Shown here piece after piece: positions 35,266 to 47,585 of a stretch of 64,000 bases of DNA (position 1 is the stretch's first letter; every line of letters begins with the position of its first letter). Position numbers and translations under genes: made by a program. Below the pieces are notes generated by a model, which was given only the letters and a program-made list of their open reading frames with translations, was not told where the DNA came from and did not search any database. This DNA is from Cymbidium sinense (taxonomy: Eukaryota; Streptophyta; Magnoliopsida; Asparagales; Orchidaceae), in NCBI GenBank assembly GCA_021442155.1, contig CM038216.1, positions 85,222,945-85,286,944 on the forward strand. The letters run 5' to 3'.

Positions 35266-35732
35266 ATTTAGGGTTAGGGTTTAGGTTATTCAAATCTCTA
35301 ATAGTTAAGGTAAAGTCTCTTGAAGACAATTTCTTTAGCTACCAAAACTATGTTAGGATTAGGTCATTCTTTGAATCTACTGCTAATGACATCTTTATTC
35401 AAGGTTTAAGGTTTAGGGTTTAGGGTTATTGTTTAGGGTTAATTTAGGGTTTAAGTTTAAGGTTTGTTTAGGGTTTAAGGTTTAAGGTTCATTTTAGGTT
35501 TAGGGTTTGGGGCTTAGTGTTTAGGTTTTAGGGTTGTAGGTTGTAGGGTTTAGGGTTTTAGGGTTTAGTGTTTAGGATTTTATGGTTTAAGATTTAAGGT
35601 TTAGTGTTTAAGGTTTTTAAGATTTAGGGTTTAGGGTTTAGGTTTAGGTTTTAGGTTTAGGGTTTAAGTTTTAGTTTAGGGTTTAGGGTTTATGGTTTAG
35701 AGTTTCGAGTTTAAGGATATTTTTTAATAGAA
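35266..35732 (+). repeat. Telomere-like satellite with a ~110-bp unique island
   Basis: Telomere-like words resume at 35,266. Bases 35,289-35,400 are unrelated (CTCTTGAAGACAATTTC... type) and unidentified. From 35,400 TTTAGGG heptamers run up to the next GRP fragment. Confidence 0.78.
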
Positions 35733-36203
35733 AACAAATTCAAATACAACATTTCTTCTTTTTGATTTTATCAAGCAAGAAGCACCCCAAGTTTTCTAAG
35801 ACACTAATGATGACATAGATAAAAGATGAGCACCCATAAAGTAAATCAAAAACCCTAGATTAGTAGAACAATCTCTAGTTTGAAGACAGTTCCATAAGTA
35901 GGAGATCAAATCAGCCATTCTTTTATTACTCCAGTTCCCATCAAAACTGTCCCTGCCTCTCGTGTAGCAGGATCTGCCATCATATTCCTGATTTCTCCCT
36001 CTGCCACCACTATGGTTGTAACCTCCCTTGCTCCTCCCACCTCCATAACAACCACTGCTCTGACCACCACCTCAATATGCACCAGCACCTCCAGATCCCC
36101 CACCAACACTATGATAATCAGCTCCTCTGCCTTCACCTCCATCACTAGATCTAGACTAAGCTTAGATGGTAATGTTCATACCGACATGGTTCAGTCCATT
36201 CTT
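35733..36203 (-). pseudogene. GRP fragment 5: full cassette, three stops, C-terminal stop lost
   Basis: One frame can be followed on minus from about 36,199. The RRM end has NITI followed by TAA and TAG where other copies have NQ and Q. The tail carries GGGSGGAGAY followed by TGA, then GGGQSSGCYGGGRS. The C-terminus reads FDGNWSNK, so the usual Asn-stop has been lost. The 3' UTR is complete and its A-run is short (AAAAAATATCC). It is the first GRP copy right of the gypsy block. Confidence 0.84.
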
Positions 36204-39200
36204 AGGGTTTAAGGTGCAGGGTCAATTCAAGGTTTATAGTTTAGATTTTAAGGTTAGTTTAGGGTTTAGGGTTTGGGGTTTATGGTCTAGGGTTTAGGAT
36301 TATAGGTTTTATGGCTTAGGGTTTAGAGTTTAGGGTTTAGGGTTTAGGGTTTAGGGTTTTAGGGTTTAGGGTTTAAGGTTTAGGGTTTTAGGGTTTAGGG
36401 TTTAGGCTTTAGGATTTAAGGTTTAGGATTTAGGGTTTAGGGTTTAGGCTTTACGATTGCAGGTTTAGGGTTGTAACTTTAGGGTTTAGGGTTTAGATTT
36501 AGGATTTAGGATTTAAGTTTTAAGATTTTTTTTAAAAATTAAGTATAGAGGTTGGTTTAGGTTTATTTAGCTTATTAAGTTTATTTTAATTTATTTGAGT
36601 TTATTTTCTTTTTTTATTTCTATTTAGGTTTATTTTTATTTTTATTTAGTTTAGTTTATTTATTTTAAGTTTATTTAGTTTAGTTTAGGTTTTTTTATTT
36701 TTCTTTATTTTTTAGGTTTAGGTTTATTTTTATTTTATATTTTTAAGTTTAGGTTTAGGTTATAGGTTTTTATTTTAAGTTTATTTTTTGGTTTTATTTT
36801 TTAGTTTAGGTTTAGGTTTATTTTAGTTTAGTTTATTTTATTTAGTTTAGGTTTAGGTTTAAGTTTAATTTATTTTAGGCTTAGGTTTAGGTTTTATTTA
36901 TTTTAGTTTAATTTATTTTAGTTTAGATTATTTTAATTCTTAGGATTAGGATTAGGTTTTTTTTAGTTTAGGGTTTAGCTTTTATTTTTTATTTATTTTT
37001 AGGTTTATTTTTTAGGTTTAGGTTTTTATTTAGTTTTTATTTTATTTTATTTTAGGTTTATTTTATTTTTATTTTACATTTAGTCTTTATTTTATTTAGG
37101 TTTTTTATTCTTAGGTTAGTTTTATTTTTTATTTAGTTTGGATTTTTATTTCTTTTATTTTAGTTTATTTTTATTTTATATTTTATTTTATTTTTTGGTT
37201 TAGGTTTAGGTTTTAATTTAATTTTTTCTATTATTTTACTTATTTTATTTTATTTAGGTTTAGGTTTATTTATTTATTTTATTTTAAGGTTATAGTTAGT
37301 TTTAGTTTAGGTTTTTAGGATTTTAGGGTTTAGGGTTTAAGGTTTAGGGTTTGGGGTTTAGGGTTTGGGGTTTAGTGTTAACGGTTTAGGGTTTAGGGTT
37401 TTAGGGTTTAGAATTTTAGGGTTTATGGTTTAGGGTTTAATGTTTAGGCTTTAGGGTTTATGGTTTTGAGGGTATTAGGGTTTAGGGTTTAGAGTTTATG
37501 GTTAGCTTAGGGTTTAAGGTTAGGTTAGGGTTTAGGGTTTAGACTTTAGGGTTTAAGGTTTTTAAGATTTAGGGTTTAGGGTTTGGGGTTAGTTTATGCT
37601 TTAGGGTTTAGGGTTTTAGGGTTTAGGATTTAGGGTTTAGGGTTCAGGTTAAAGTTTAGGGTTTAGGGTTTAGGGTTAGTTTAGGGTTTAGGGTTAAGCG
37701 CTTAGGGTTTAGGCTTGTAGGTTTAGGGTTGTAGGTTTAGGGATAGTTTTAGGGTTTAGGGTTTAGGGTTTAGGGTTGATGGTTTAGTATTTTGGGTTTA
37801 GATGTTTTTTATTTATTTAAATTAAAGTAGTTTATTTAGTTTATTTTACTTTTATTTTGATTTAGGTTTATTTTAATTTTATTTAGTTTATTTTATTTAT
37901 TTTAGTGTATTTATTTTAGTTAAGGTTTTTTTATTTTAATTTATTTTTAGGTTTGGGTGTAGGTTTATGCTTATTTTTTAGTTTAGTTTATTTTTTAGGT
38001 TTAAGTTTTATTTTTTATTTTTAGGTCTAAAGTTTTTATTTTAGGTTTATTTTTTACATTTTATTTTTTTGTTTAGGTTTAGGTCTAAAGTTTTTATTTT
38101 AGGTTTATTTTTTACATTTTATTTTTTTTGTTTAGGTTTAGGTTTATTTTTCATTTATTTTATTTATTTATTTTAGGGTTTAGGTTTAGTTTATTTTAGG
38201 TTTATGTTTAGGTTTTATTTATTTTAGTTTAGGTTTAGGTTTATTTTATTTTTTTATTTTAGGTTTATGTTTTTCTTTTAGGTTAGGGTTTAGGTTTAAT
38301 TTTTTATTAATTTTTTCATTTTATTTTTAAGTTTATTTTTTAGGTTTATGTTTCCATTTAATTTTTATTTTTTTATTTTTATTTTTGTTTAGTTTTTATT
38401 TTATTTAGGTTTTTTATTTTTAGGGTTTATTTAATTTTTTAAGTTTAATTTAGGTATTTATTTATTTTCTTTTTTTTAGTTTTTATTTTTTATTTTATTT
38501 TATTTTTACATTTAGGTTTAGGTTTTGGTCATAGTTTTTATTTTATTTTATTTAGGTTTAGTTTTTTTTAAATATTTTATTTTTAGGTTTTATTTAGCTT
38601 AGGTTTAGGTTTTTATGTTTTTATGGTTTAGGGTTTAGGGTTTAAGGTTTTGGGTTCTGGGTTTAGGGTTTAGGGTTGTAGGTTTTAGGTCTTAGGGTTT
38701 AGTGTTTAAGGTTTAAAGTTTAGGGTTTTATGGTTTAGGGTTTAGGGTTTAAGGTTTAAGGTTTTAAGGTTTAGGGTTTAGGATTTAGGGTTTAGGCTTT
38801 AGGGTTTAGGGTTAGTTTTTGGGTTTAGGGTTTAGGATAAGGTTCTTGTTTTATTATTTTTCATTTATTTTCTTTAAATTTAGTGAACTGATAGGTCTAG
38901 GTTTATTAGTTTATTTAGTTTATTTTTATTTATTATAGTTTATTTAATTTTTTATTTTTATTTAGGTTTCTTTTTACTTATATTTAGTTTAAGCTTTTTT
39001 AGTTTTATTTAGGTTTAGGTTTAGGTTGTGGTTTATTTTTTAGTTAGGTTTTATTTTTATTTTTATTTTTTTATGTTTTTTTTATTTTATGTTTAGGTTT
39101 AGGTTTTTTATTTTATTTTTTAAATTTAGGTTTAGGTTTTTATCTTAGGTTTAATTATATGTTTTATTTTTTTAGTTTAGGTTTAGGTTTATTTTTAGTT

Positions 39201-39727
39201 TATTTTATTATATTTTGGGTTTAGGTTTAGGTTTATGTTAAGTTTATTTCAGGTTTAGGTTTAGGTTTTATTTATTTTAGTATAGTTTAGTTTAGTTTAT
39301 GTTTAGGTTTATTTTATTTTTATTTTAGTTTTAGGTTTTTTTTTAGTTTAGGGTTTAGGTTTTATTTTTATTTATTTTTAGGTTTTATTTTTTAGTTTAT
39401 TTTAGTTTAGGTTTTCTTTATTTATTTAGGTTCAGGTTTTTAGGTTTTTAGGGTTTAAGGTTTACAGTTTAGGGTTTAGGGTTATAGGTTTTAGGGTTTT
39501 GGGCTTAGGGTTTAAGGTTTAGGGTTTACGGTTTAGGGTTTGGGGTTTTAAAGTTTACAATATTTGGGTTTAGGATTTAGAGTTTAGGGTTTTAGGTTTA
39601 GGGTTTAGGGTGTAGGGTTTAGGGTTAGTTTTATGTTTTAGTGTTTAGGGTTTAGGGTTTAGGGTTTAGGTTTTATGTGTAAGGTTTAGGTTTTAGTTTA
39701 GGGTTTAGGGTTTTTGGTTTTTTTTAA
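36204..39727 (+). repeat. Telomere-like satellite, three or more units
   Basis: Heptamer-rich 36,204-36,530; anchors near 36,539, 37,820 and 38,875 (intervals 1,281 and 1,055); heptamer-rich 37,310-37,800 and 38,610-38,850. The expected GRP flank is absent after fragment 5. No gene is visible. Confidence 0.85.
38023..38139 (+). repeat. 58-bp direct tandem duplication
   Basis: The segment starting AGGTCTAAAGTTTTTATT at 38,023 is repeated at 38,081, identical except for one extra T in a T-run. It is far more alike than neighbouring satellite units, so it is a recent local duplication. Confidence 0.85.
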
Positions 39728-40170
39728 CAGAGAAATAATTTAGATTCAACATTTCCTCTTTTTAATTTCATCAACCAAGTAACACACCAAGTTTTCTAAT
39801 ACACAAGCGAGGACATAGACAAAAAATGAGCACGCAAAGAGAAAATCAAAAACCCTAGATAATTAGAACCGTCTCTAATGTAAAGACACAATTCAATAAC
39901 ATAGTCGATCGGTCATTCTTATTTCTCAGTTTTTATCGAACCAGACCTCTCGAGTAATCCACCATCATAACCCATCTCTTCCTTCGCCACCACCGTGTAA
40001 CCTCCGATGCTCCTCCATCCATTACCACCACTTCTCCGACCACCATCTCTATATTCACCAACACTTCCAGATCCCTCACCACCATTATGATAATCATTAC
40101 TCATTAGCCTCCTTGATCTACTAAGCTTGGTTGATAGTGATGTTCCTGTCGTCAAGGTCCTGCCTTTCTT
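39728..40170 (-). pseudogene. GRP fragment 6: frameshifted, shortened glycine tail
   Basis: The minus strand from about 40,167 retains ITINQA-like sequence, then deletions shift the frame. NDYHNGGEGSGSVGEY and DGGRRSGGNGW are in the family frame, but the tail before DGG is out of frame. The final residues read DKN then a broken end rather than GNWRN. The 3' UTR is nearly complete (39,905-39,730). Its coding part is the shortest among the full cassettes. Confidence 0.82.
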
Positions 40171-42767
40171 AGGATTTAAGTTTATTTGGTTTTAAGGTTT
40201 AGTTTTATTTTTAATTTATTTGGTTACTTTAAGTTTAGGTTTAGAGCTTAGGGATTAAAGTGTAGGGTTTAGGGTTTAGGTTTTAGGGTTTTAGGATGTA
40301 TGTTGTTGAAGTTAGGGGTTTAGGGTTAAGGTTTAGGATTTATGATTTTAGGGTTTAGGGTTTTAAGGTTTAGGGTTTCAGGTTTAGGGTTTAGGTTTTA
40401 GTGTTTAGGCTTTAAGGTTAAGGGTTTTGACAGTTTAGGATTTAGGGTTTAGGGTTTAGGGTTAGTCTTAAGGTTTAGGGTTAGATTAGGGTTTACATTT
40501 TAGGCTTTAGGGTTTAGGATTTAGGGTTTCTGATTTATGGTTTATTTAGTTTAAGTTTAGGGTTTAGGTTTAGTGTAGGTTGGAGTTAGGGTTTAGGTGT
40601 ATTTTTTAGGGTTTAGAGTTTATGGTTTAGGATTTAGGGTTTTGGGTTTAGGGTTTAGGGTTAAGGGTTTTTTTAATTAAGTAAATCGCTAGGTTTAGCT
40701 TTATTTAGTTTATTTTTTTATTTATTTTGGTTTATTTTCTTTTTGAATTTTATTTAGGTTTGTTCTTTAGTTTTATTTAGTTTAGTCTATATATTTTAAG
40801 TTTTTATTTTTATTTAGGTTTTTTATTTTATTTTATTTTTTAGTTTAGTTTTATTTTTATTTTATTTTCTAGGTTTTGGTTTTATTTATTATTTTTAGGT
40901 TTAGGTTTAGGTCTTTATTTTATTTTTTTAGGTTTAGGTTTTAGGTTTTTATTTTAAATTTATTTTTAGGTTTTATTTTTTAATTTAGGTTTAGGTTTAT
41001 TTTCAGGTTATTTCATTTTATTTAGTTTAGGGTTTTGGTTTAGTTTATTTTAGGTTTAGGTTTAGGTTTTATTTATTTTAGTTTAGTTTATTTTAGCTTA
41101 GGTTTAGGGTTAATTTATTACGTTAATTTTAGATTTAGGTTTTTTTACTTTAGGGTTTAAATTTTATTTTTTGTTTATTTTTAGGTTTATTTTTTAAGTT
41201 ATGGTTTTTATTTAGTTTTTATTTTATTTTATTTTAGGTTTATTTTATTTTTATTTTATGTTTAGTTTTTATTTTATTTAGGTTATTTATTTTTAGGTTT
41301 ATTTTATTTTTTAGTTTAGTTTAGGTTTTTATTTATTTTATTTTAATTTAATTTTTATTTTTTAATTTATTTTATTTTTAAATTTAGGTTCATGTTTTAA
41401 TTTTATTATTTTATTTAGGTTTATGTTATTTTATTTATTTTACTTTTCAGTTTTATTTAGTTTAGGTTTAGATTTTTAAGTTTTTAGGGTTTAGGGTTTA
41501 AGATTTAGGGTTTAGGATTTGGGGTTTAGGGTTTAGTGTTTAGGGTTTAGGGTTTATGATTTAGGGTTTTAAGGTTTAGGGTTTAGGGTTTAGGGTTAGT
41601 TTTTGGGTTTAGGGTTTAGGGTTATGGGTTTTTTTATTTTATTTTTATTTTTAATTTTCTACTTTTTTTAAATTAAGTAAACTCATAGGTTTCAATTTAT
41701 TTAGTTTATTTTTATTTTAATTTAGGTTAATTTTTATTTTTATTTATTTTAAGTTTATTTATTTTTATTTATGTTTTTTATTTTTGTTTATTTTTTAGGT
41801 TTAGGTTTAGGATTAGGTTTATATTTTAGTATAGTTTTATTTTATTTTATTTTTTTTAGGTTTAGGTTTTATTTATATTTTAGGTTTAGGTTTATATTTT
41901 CATTTTTTTTAGGTTTAGGTTTTAGGTTTATTTTTAGGTTTCATTTTTTAGTTTACGTTTAGGTTTATTTTCAATTTATTTTATTTTATTTAGTTTAGGG
42001 TCTAGTTTATTTGAGGTTAAGGTTTTAGTTTGATATATTGTAGTTTAGTTTATTTTAGTTTAGGTTTTGGTTTATTTTATTTTGTTAATTATATGTTTAT
42101 GTTCTTTTTCAGTTTAAGGTTTAGGTTTTACTTTTTATTTATTTTTAGGTTTTATTTTTAGGTTCATTTTTTAGGTTTAGATTTTTATTTGGTTTTCACT
42201 TAATTTTATTTTAGGTTTATTTTAATTTTACTTTTCGTTCAGTCTTTATTTTATTTATGTTTTTTATTTTTAGGATTAAGTTATTTTTAGTTTAGTTTTG
42301 ATTTTTATTTATTTTATTTTAGTTTAGTTTATATTTTTTATTTTATTTTATTTTTACGTTTATGTTTAGGTTTAGGTTTTGATATAAGTTTATGTCTTAG
42401 TTTAGGTTTTTTTATTTAGGTTAAAATTTATTTATGTATTTTATTTTTAAGTTTTATTTAGATTATATTTAGGTTTTTAGGTTTTTAGGGTTTAGGGTTT
42501 AGGGTTTAGGTTTTATGGTTTGGGGTTTGGGGTTTGGTGTTTGGGGTTTAGTATTTAAGGTTTAGGGTTGTAAGTTTTAGGGTTTAGGGTTTAGGGTTTT
42601 AAGGTTTAGGGTTTAGGATTTAGGGTTTAGGGTTTAGGGTTTAGGGTTTAGTGTTGTAAGTTTAGGGTTTGGGGTTTAGGGTTAGGATTTTTTTATTTTT
42701 AGGGTTTAGGTTTTAAGTTTAGGGTTCAGGTTTTAGTTCTGGGCTTAGAATTTTTAGGTTTTTTTTT
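40171..42767 (+). repeat. Telomere-like satellite with a clean ~1.0-kb unit
   Basis: GRP flank at 40,171-40,235, heptamers to 40,665, anchor at 40,676, AT-rich module, heptamers 41,480-41,620, anchor at 41,672 (interval 996), AT-rich module, heptamers 42,480-42,760. The + open frame at 41,771-41,962 is Phe/Leu/Gly low complexity from T-rich repeats and is not a gene. Confidence 0.86.
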
Positions 42768-43236
42768 AATAGAGAACAAATTTAGATTCAACATTTCTTC
42801 TTTTTGATTTCATCAACCAAGTAACACACCAAGTTTTCTAAGACACAAGCGATGACATATATAAAAAATGGGCACACATGGAGCAAAATAAAAACCCTAG
42901 ATAACTAGAATCGTCTCTATTATAATGACAGTTCCATAGCGGGTCGGTCGACCATTCTTCAATTTCTTCAATTCCCATCAGAACCACCTGGCCTCTCGAG
43001 TAGCGAGATCCACCATCATATCTTTGACCTCTCCCTCTGCCACCACCATAGTTGTAACCTCCGTTGCTTCTCTTACCTCCATAACCACCACTATTCTAAC
43101 CACCACCTCCATATCCACTAGCACCTCCAGATCCCCCACCACTTGGGTGATAACCTCCGCCTTCTCCTCCACCACCAACTCTAGACTAAGCATGGTTTAC
43201 GATGATGTTTTTTTCATCAAGGTTATGCCCATTCTT
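42768..43236 (-). pseudogene. GRP fragment 7: two CAG-to-TAG stops, late frameshift
   Basis: The minus strand from about 43,232 reads NGHNLDEKNIIVNHA, TAG, SRVGGGGEGGGYH, GGGSGGASGYGGGG, TAG, NSGGYGGKRSNGGYNYGGG. Both stops replace Gln codons. Near the C-terminus one base is missing in the GQGG region, so SDGNWRN is out of frame. The 3' UTR is complete and ends in nine A. Confidence 0.85.
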
Positions 43237-45265
43237 GTTTAAGGTTTAGGTTTATTAGTTTTTAGTGTTTATTTTTATTTTTTTAATTTATTTAGTTACT
43301 TTAGGTTTAGGTATAGGGTTTGGGATTTAGGGTTTAAGATTTAGGTTAGGGTTTAGTGTTTAGAGTTTTGGGTTTTAGGGTTTATTCTTTCAATGTTTAG
43401 GGTTTAGGGTTAGAGTTTAGGGTTTAGGATTTGGGGCTTAGGGTTTAGGGTTTAGGATTTAAGGTTTGGGGTTTAGGGTTTAGGGTTTAGGGTTGTAGCT
43501 TTAGGGTTGGAGGTTTAGGGTTTAAGGTTTAGGGTTTAGGGTTTTTAAGGTTTAGGAATTTTTGTTTAGGGTTAGTTTACCATTTAGTATTTAGGGTTTT
43601 AAGGTTTAGGATTTAGGGTTTATGGTTTTGGGTTTATGGTTATAGTTAGGGTTTAGGGTTAGAGTTTATGGTTTAGGGTTTAGCATTAAGGGTTTAGGGT
43701 TTTACGATTTATACTTTTAGGGTTTACGGTTTAAGGTTAGGATTTAAAGTTTAGGGTTTAGGGTTTAGGTTTTAAGGTTTAGGGTTTAGGGTTTTAGGGT
43801 TAGTTTGTAGGTTTAGGGTTTATGGTTTTGGGTTTTGGCTGTAGGGTTTAGGGTTTTTAGGGTTTAGGGTTTATGGTTTACAATTAGTTTAGGGTTTAGG
43901 GTTACCGTTAGGGTTTATGGTTTATGGTTTTTTAGGGTTTAGGGTTTAAGGTTTAATGTTGTAGGTTTAGTGTTCTGGGTTTAGGGTTTAAGGTTTAGGA
44001 TTTAAGGTTTACGGTTTAGGGTTTAAGGTTTAGGGTTTAGGGTTTAAGGTTTAGGATTTAAGGTTTAGGGTTTAGTGTTTTAGGTTTAGTGTTTATGGCT
44101 TATTTTAAAATTAAGTAAACTAGTAGGTTTAGGATTTTTTTGTTTATTTAGTTTATTTTTTATTTTATTTTATTTTATTTTATTTTATATTTTTATTTAA
44201 GTTTGTTTTTTATTTTTATTTAGTCTATTTTAGGTTTATTTATTTTAGTTTAGGTTTTTTTATTTTAGTTCTTTTTTAGGTTTAGGTTTATGTTTATTTT
44301 TAAGATTAATTTTGTTTTTATTTTATTTTTTAGGTTTAGGTTTAGATTTTGGTTTGTATTTTATTTTTTTAGGTTTAGATTTTAAGTTTTTATTTTTCAT
44401 TTAGTTTTAGGTTTTATTTTTTAGTTTGGTTTTAGGTTTATTTTTAGCTTATTTTATTTTATTTATTTTAGGATTTAGGTTTAGTTTATTTTAGGTTTAT
44501 GTTTAGGTTTTATTTATTTTAGTTTAGTTTATTGTAGTTTAGGTTTTGGTTTATTATATTTTCTTTATTTTAGGTTTTGGTTTTTTTTTCTTTAGTTTAA
44601 GGATTGGGCTTTATTTTTTTTTTTATTTTGAGGGTTTTGGTTTAGTTTATTTTAGGTTTAGGCTTATGTTTTATTTATTTAAGTTTTGTTTATTTTAGCT
44701 TAGGTTTAGGTTTTTTTTATTTTGTTTATTTTAGATTTAGGTGTTTTTTTAGTATAGGGTTTAAGTTTTATTTTTTATTTATTTTTAGGTTTATTTTTTA
44801 GGTTTAGGTTTTTATTTAGTTTTATTTTATTGTATTGTATGTTGTTTTATTTTTATTTTTTGTTTAGTTTTTATTTTATTTAATTATTTTATTTTTAAGT
44901 TTATTTTATATTTTAGTTTAGTTTTTATTTTTTTCTTTTCTTTTTAGGTTTAGGTTTTAGTTTATATTTTTATTTTATTTTATTTTATTTTTTAGGTTTA
45001 GGTTTTTGATTTATTTTATTTTTATGTTTTATTTAGTTTAGGTTTAGGTTTTTAGGTTTTTAGGGTTTAAGGTTTATGATTTAGGGTTTAGGGTTTTTGG
45101 GATTAGGGTTTAGGGTTTTAAGGTTTAGGGTTTAGGGTTTAGGTTATTTTTAGGGTTATAGGTTTTTTTAAATTATTTTTTATCTATTTTTAGGGTTTAG
45201 GTTTTAGGTTTTAGGTTTAGGGTTCAAGTTTTGGTTTATGGTTTAGGGCTTTTATTTTTTATTTT
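43237..45265 (+). repeat. Telomere-like satellite; start of segmental duplicate A
   Basis: GRP flank, then the longest heptamer-rich stretch in the window (43,310-44,100), anchor at about 44,108, AT-rich module and heptamers. From about 43,640 onward it aligns to 52,555 onward; for instance TTACCGTTAGGGTTTATGG occurs at 43,902 and 52,811 (offset 8,909). Confidence 0.86.
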
Positions 45266-45703
45266 TTAACAGAGAATAAATTCAGATTCATCATTTCTTC
45301 TTCTCGATTACATCAACAAATTAACACTCCATATTTTCTAGGATAAAAGCGATGACATAGATATAAAATTGAGCACACAGAGCAAATTAAAAACCATAGA
45401 TAACTAGAACCATCTCTACTGTAAAGACATAGTTCCATAAGTCATTCTTCAGTTTCTCTAGTTCCCATCAAAACTACCCTAGCCTACCTATTAGAGGGAT
45501 CCACAATCATATCCCCGATCTCTCCCTCCACCACCACCGTAACCTCCTCCTCCTCCACTCCATATCCACTTGCACCACCCACCTCGATCCCCACCACCAC
45601 TCCAATAACTGAAACTTCAACCTTCGCCTCCACCACTAGATCTAAATTGAGCCTAATTGATGGTGATGTTCCTGCCATCAAAGTTTTTCCCATTCTTAGG
45701 GAT
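45266..45703 (-). pseudogene. GRP fragment 8: internal deletions in glycine tail
   Basis: The minus strand from about 45,700 reads NGKNFDGRNITIN, TAG, AQFRSSGGGEG, then TGA and loss of frame through the middle, with GGGGGRDRGYDCGS recovering near the C-terminus before a TAA. The GGYGGGGQSSGG core is missing. The 3' UTR is complete. The equivalent in duplicate B (54,223-54,447) has lost everything upstream of this point. Confidence 0.82.
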
Positions 45704-46118
45704 TTGGTTTAGGTTTATTAGGTTTTAGTGTTTAAGTTTATTTTTTAATTATTTTAGTTACTTTAAGTTTAGGTTTAGTATTTGGGGTTTAGGGTTTAGG
45801 GTTTAGGGTTTAGGGTTTAGGTTTCTAGTTTATGGTTTTAGGGTTTATGCTTTTATGGTCTAGGGTTTAGGGTTAGGGTTTAAAGTTTAGAGTTTAGGGT
45901 TCAGGGTTTAGGATTTAAGGTTTAGAGTTTTCGGGTTTATGGTTTAGGGTTGTAGGTTTAGTGTTTAGGGTCTAGGGTTAGTTTTAGGGCTTAGGGTTTA
46001 AGGTTACGGTTTTTTTATTTTTTTTATTTTTAGGGTTTATGGTTTAGTGTTTAGGGTTTAGCATTTAGTGTTTAGGGTTCAAGTTTTAGTTTAGGGTTTA
46101 AGGATTTTGGTATTCTTT
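45704..46118 (+). repeat. Telomere-like spacer between GRP 8 and GRP 9
   Basis: GRP flank then heptamers, only 415 bases, so two GRP cassettes lie unusually close. No AT-rich module or anchor is present here. Confidence 0.8.
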
Positions 46119-46592
46119 TAATAGAAAACAAATTGAAATTCAACATTTCTTCTTCTCGATTTCATCAACCAAGTAACACACTAAGTTTTCTAAGACACAA
46201 GCAATGACATAGATCAAAATGAGCATAGTGCAAATCAAAAGCCAGATAACTAGAACTGTCTCTCTATAAAGACCATAGTTCCATAGCAGATTCGACCTTT
46301 CTTGAGTTTCTAGTTTCCATCGAACCATCTTGGCCTCTCGAGTAGAGGGATCCACCATCATATCCCCGATCTCTCACTCCACCACCACCATGGCTATAAC
46401 CTCCGTTGCTCCTCCAATCCCCATAACCACCACTGCTCTGACCACCACCTTCATATCCACCAACACCTCTAGATCCCCCACCAACACTACGATTATCGCT
46501 ACCTCCGCCTTCACCTCCATCGCTAGATCTAGACTGAGCCTAGTTGACGGTGATGTTTCTGCTGTTAAGGTTCTGCCCATTCTTAGGGATTA
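46119..46592 (-). pseudogene. GRP fragment 9: one stop, broken C-terminus
   Basis: The minus strand from about 46,585 has a single stop (NQ to TAG at the RRM end) and is then open through SDGGEGGGSDNRSVGGGS, GGYEGGGQSSGGY and GGGVRDRGYDGGSLYSRGQD. A one-base loss in the final region then puts NWRN out of frame. The 3' UTR is slightly shortened. It pairs with P0 fragment 2 across a 147-base spacer. Confidence 0.85.
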
Positions 46593-46738
46593 GGCTTAGG
46601 TTTATTTGGTTTTAGGGTTCATGTTTTTTTTTAATTTATTTAGTTACTTTAGGTTTAGGTTTAGGGTTTGGTGTTTAAGGTTTATGGTTTACGGTTAAGG
46701 CTTAGGGTTTAGGGTTTAGGTTTTTTTTTCAATTTTAA
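46593..46738 (+). repeat. Telomere-like spacer between GRP 9 and P0 2
   Basis: Same flank and length as the spacers at 11,081-11,230 and 55,243-55,394. It ends in a T-run that is the A-tail of the P0 fragment on the other strand. Confidence 0.8.
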
Positions 46739-47585
46739 ACTCAAATGATTCCATAACATATAAGAAATTACCAAATCAAATAAGACATTATCCTCTAACA
46801 ACTAATAAAATAGGATAAAATAAAATGTAATTCAAAAATTTATAAAAATAGTATTTCAAAATTGATTTAACTAGAGATAATAAAATTTAATTTTATAGAA
46901 GGACAACAAAGCTTAGTGAACAAGAAGAAACCCATATCATCATCATCAGTTACTCGGTAGGCTCTTCCTTCTTCTCTTCCATTTACAATCAAAAAAGTAG
47001 TAGCGGTAAGAGTAGCGAAGCATCAAGCAGAGCAGCCACATCAAATTTACTAGGATCTTTCAAATACTCCTTAACCTTCTCAGCCTGCGGGTATGTGTAA
47101 TCAGTGGCAATCATGATGGTGAGGACATTCTGCTAAGCATTGATGAACATGTGGGAGCTGCAGCAAGGGTGGGATAAGAGAGGGCAAGTGAGAGAGAAGT
47201 GATCATTAAAAGGGCTAACAAAAACTTCTCGATGAGATCATCTTTAGTTAGGTCAAGCACCTCAGGACTGAACACTGAACCATTACAATACATAGACTGG
47301 ACAATAAGGCCATAATAAAATGGCCTTGTCCCCAACTTAGCGAGGAGATCAGCCTTTGAAGATCCCACCTTATCCCATTTTTTAATCAGCTCAACTGAGG
47401 TGATAATTTCAACAGAACCTGGAAGAAAGAGGTCTGTGAAGGATCTGAACAAATGCTACGTGGGGGAACCACAACATCAACAGATGCAACAAAACCAACA
47501 TGGGCAGGAGCACCAACTTTGTATTTCTCAACCTCTTCGCTGACTTCTTTAAGATCAACTTTCATAAAAATTAGCTCAATCATGG
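46739..47585 (-). pseudogene. 60S acidic ribosomal protein P0 fragment 2
   Basis: The minus strand from 47,583 reads [39 protein letters not shown] and [11 protein letters not shown]. It then lacks about nine codons (the NIPTKINKG region) and continues as [30 protein letters not shown] and SYPTLA. The same one-base loss as in P0 1 (GCTCCCACATG) shifts the frame there. The acidic tail reads EEKKEEPTE then TAA, so MGFSLFD is not reached in frame. The sense 3' end closes with nine A against CCTAAACCC. Confidence 0.88.

Noticed and set aside
41771..41962. Phe/Leu/Tyr-rich + frames in the satellite (also 48,257-48,478)
   Set aside because: Produced by TTTATTTTA and TTTAGG words; no membrane-protein pattern beyond the composition of the repeat.
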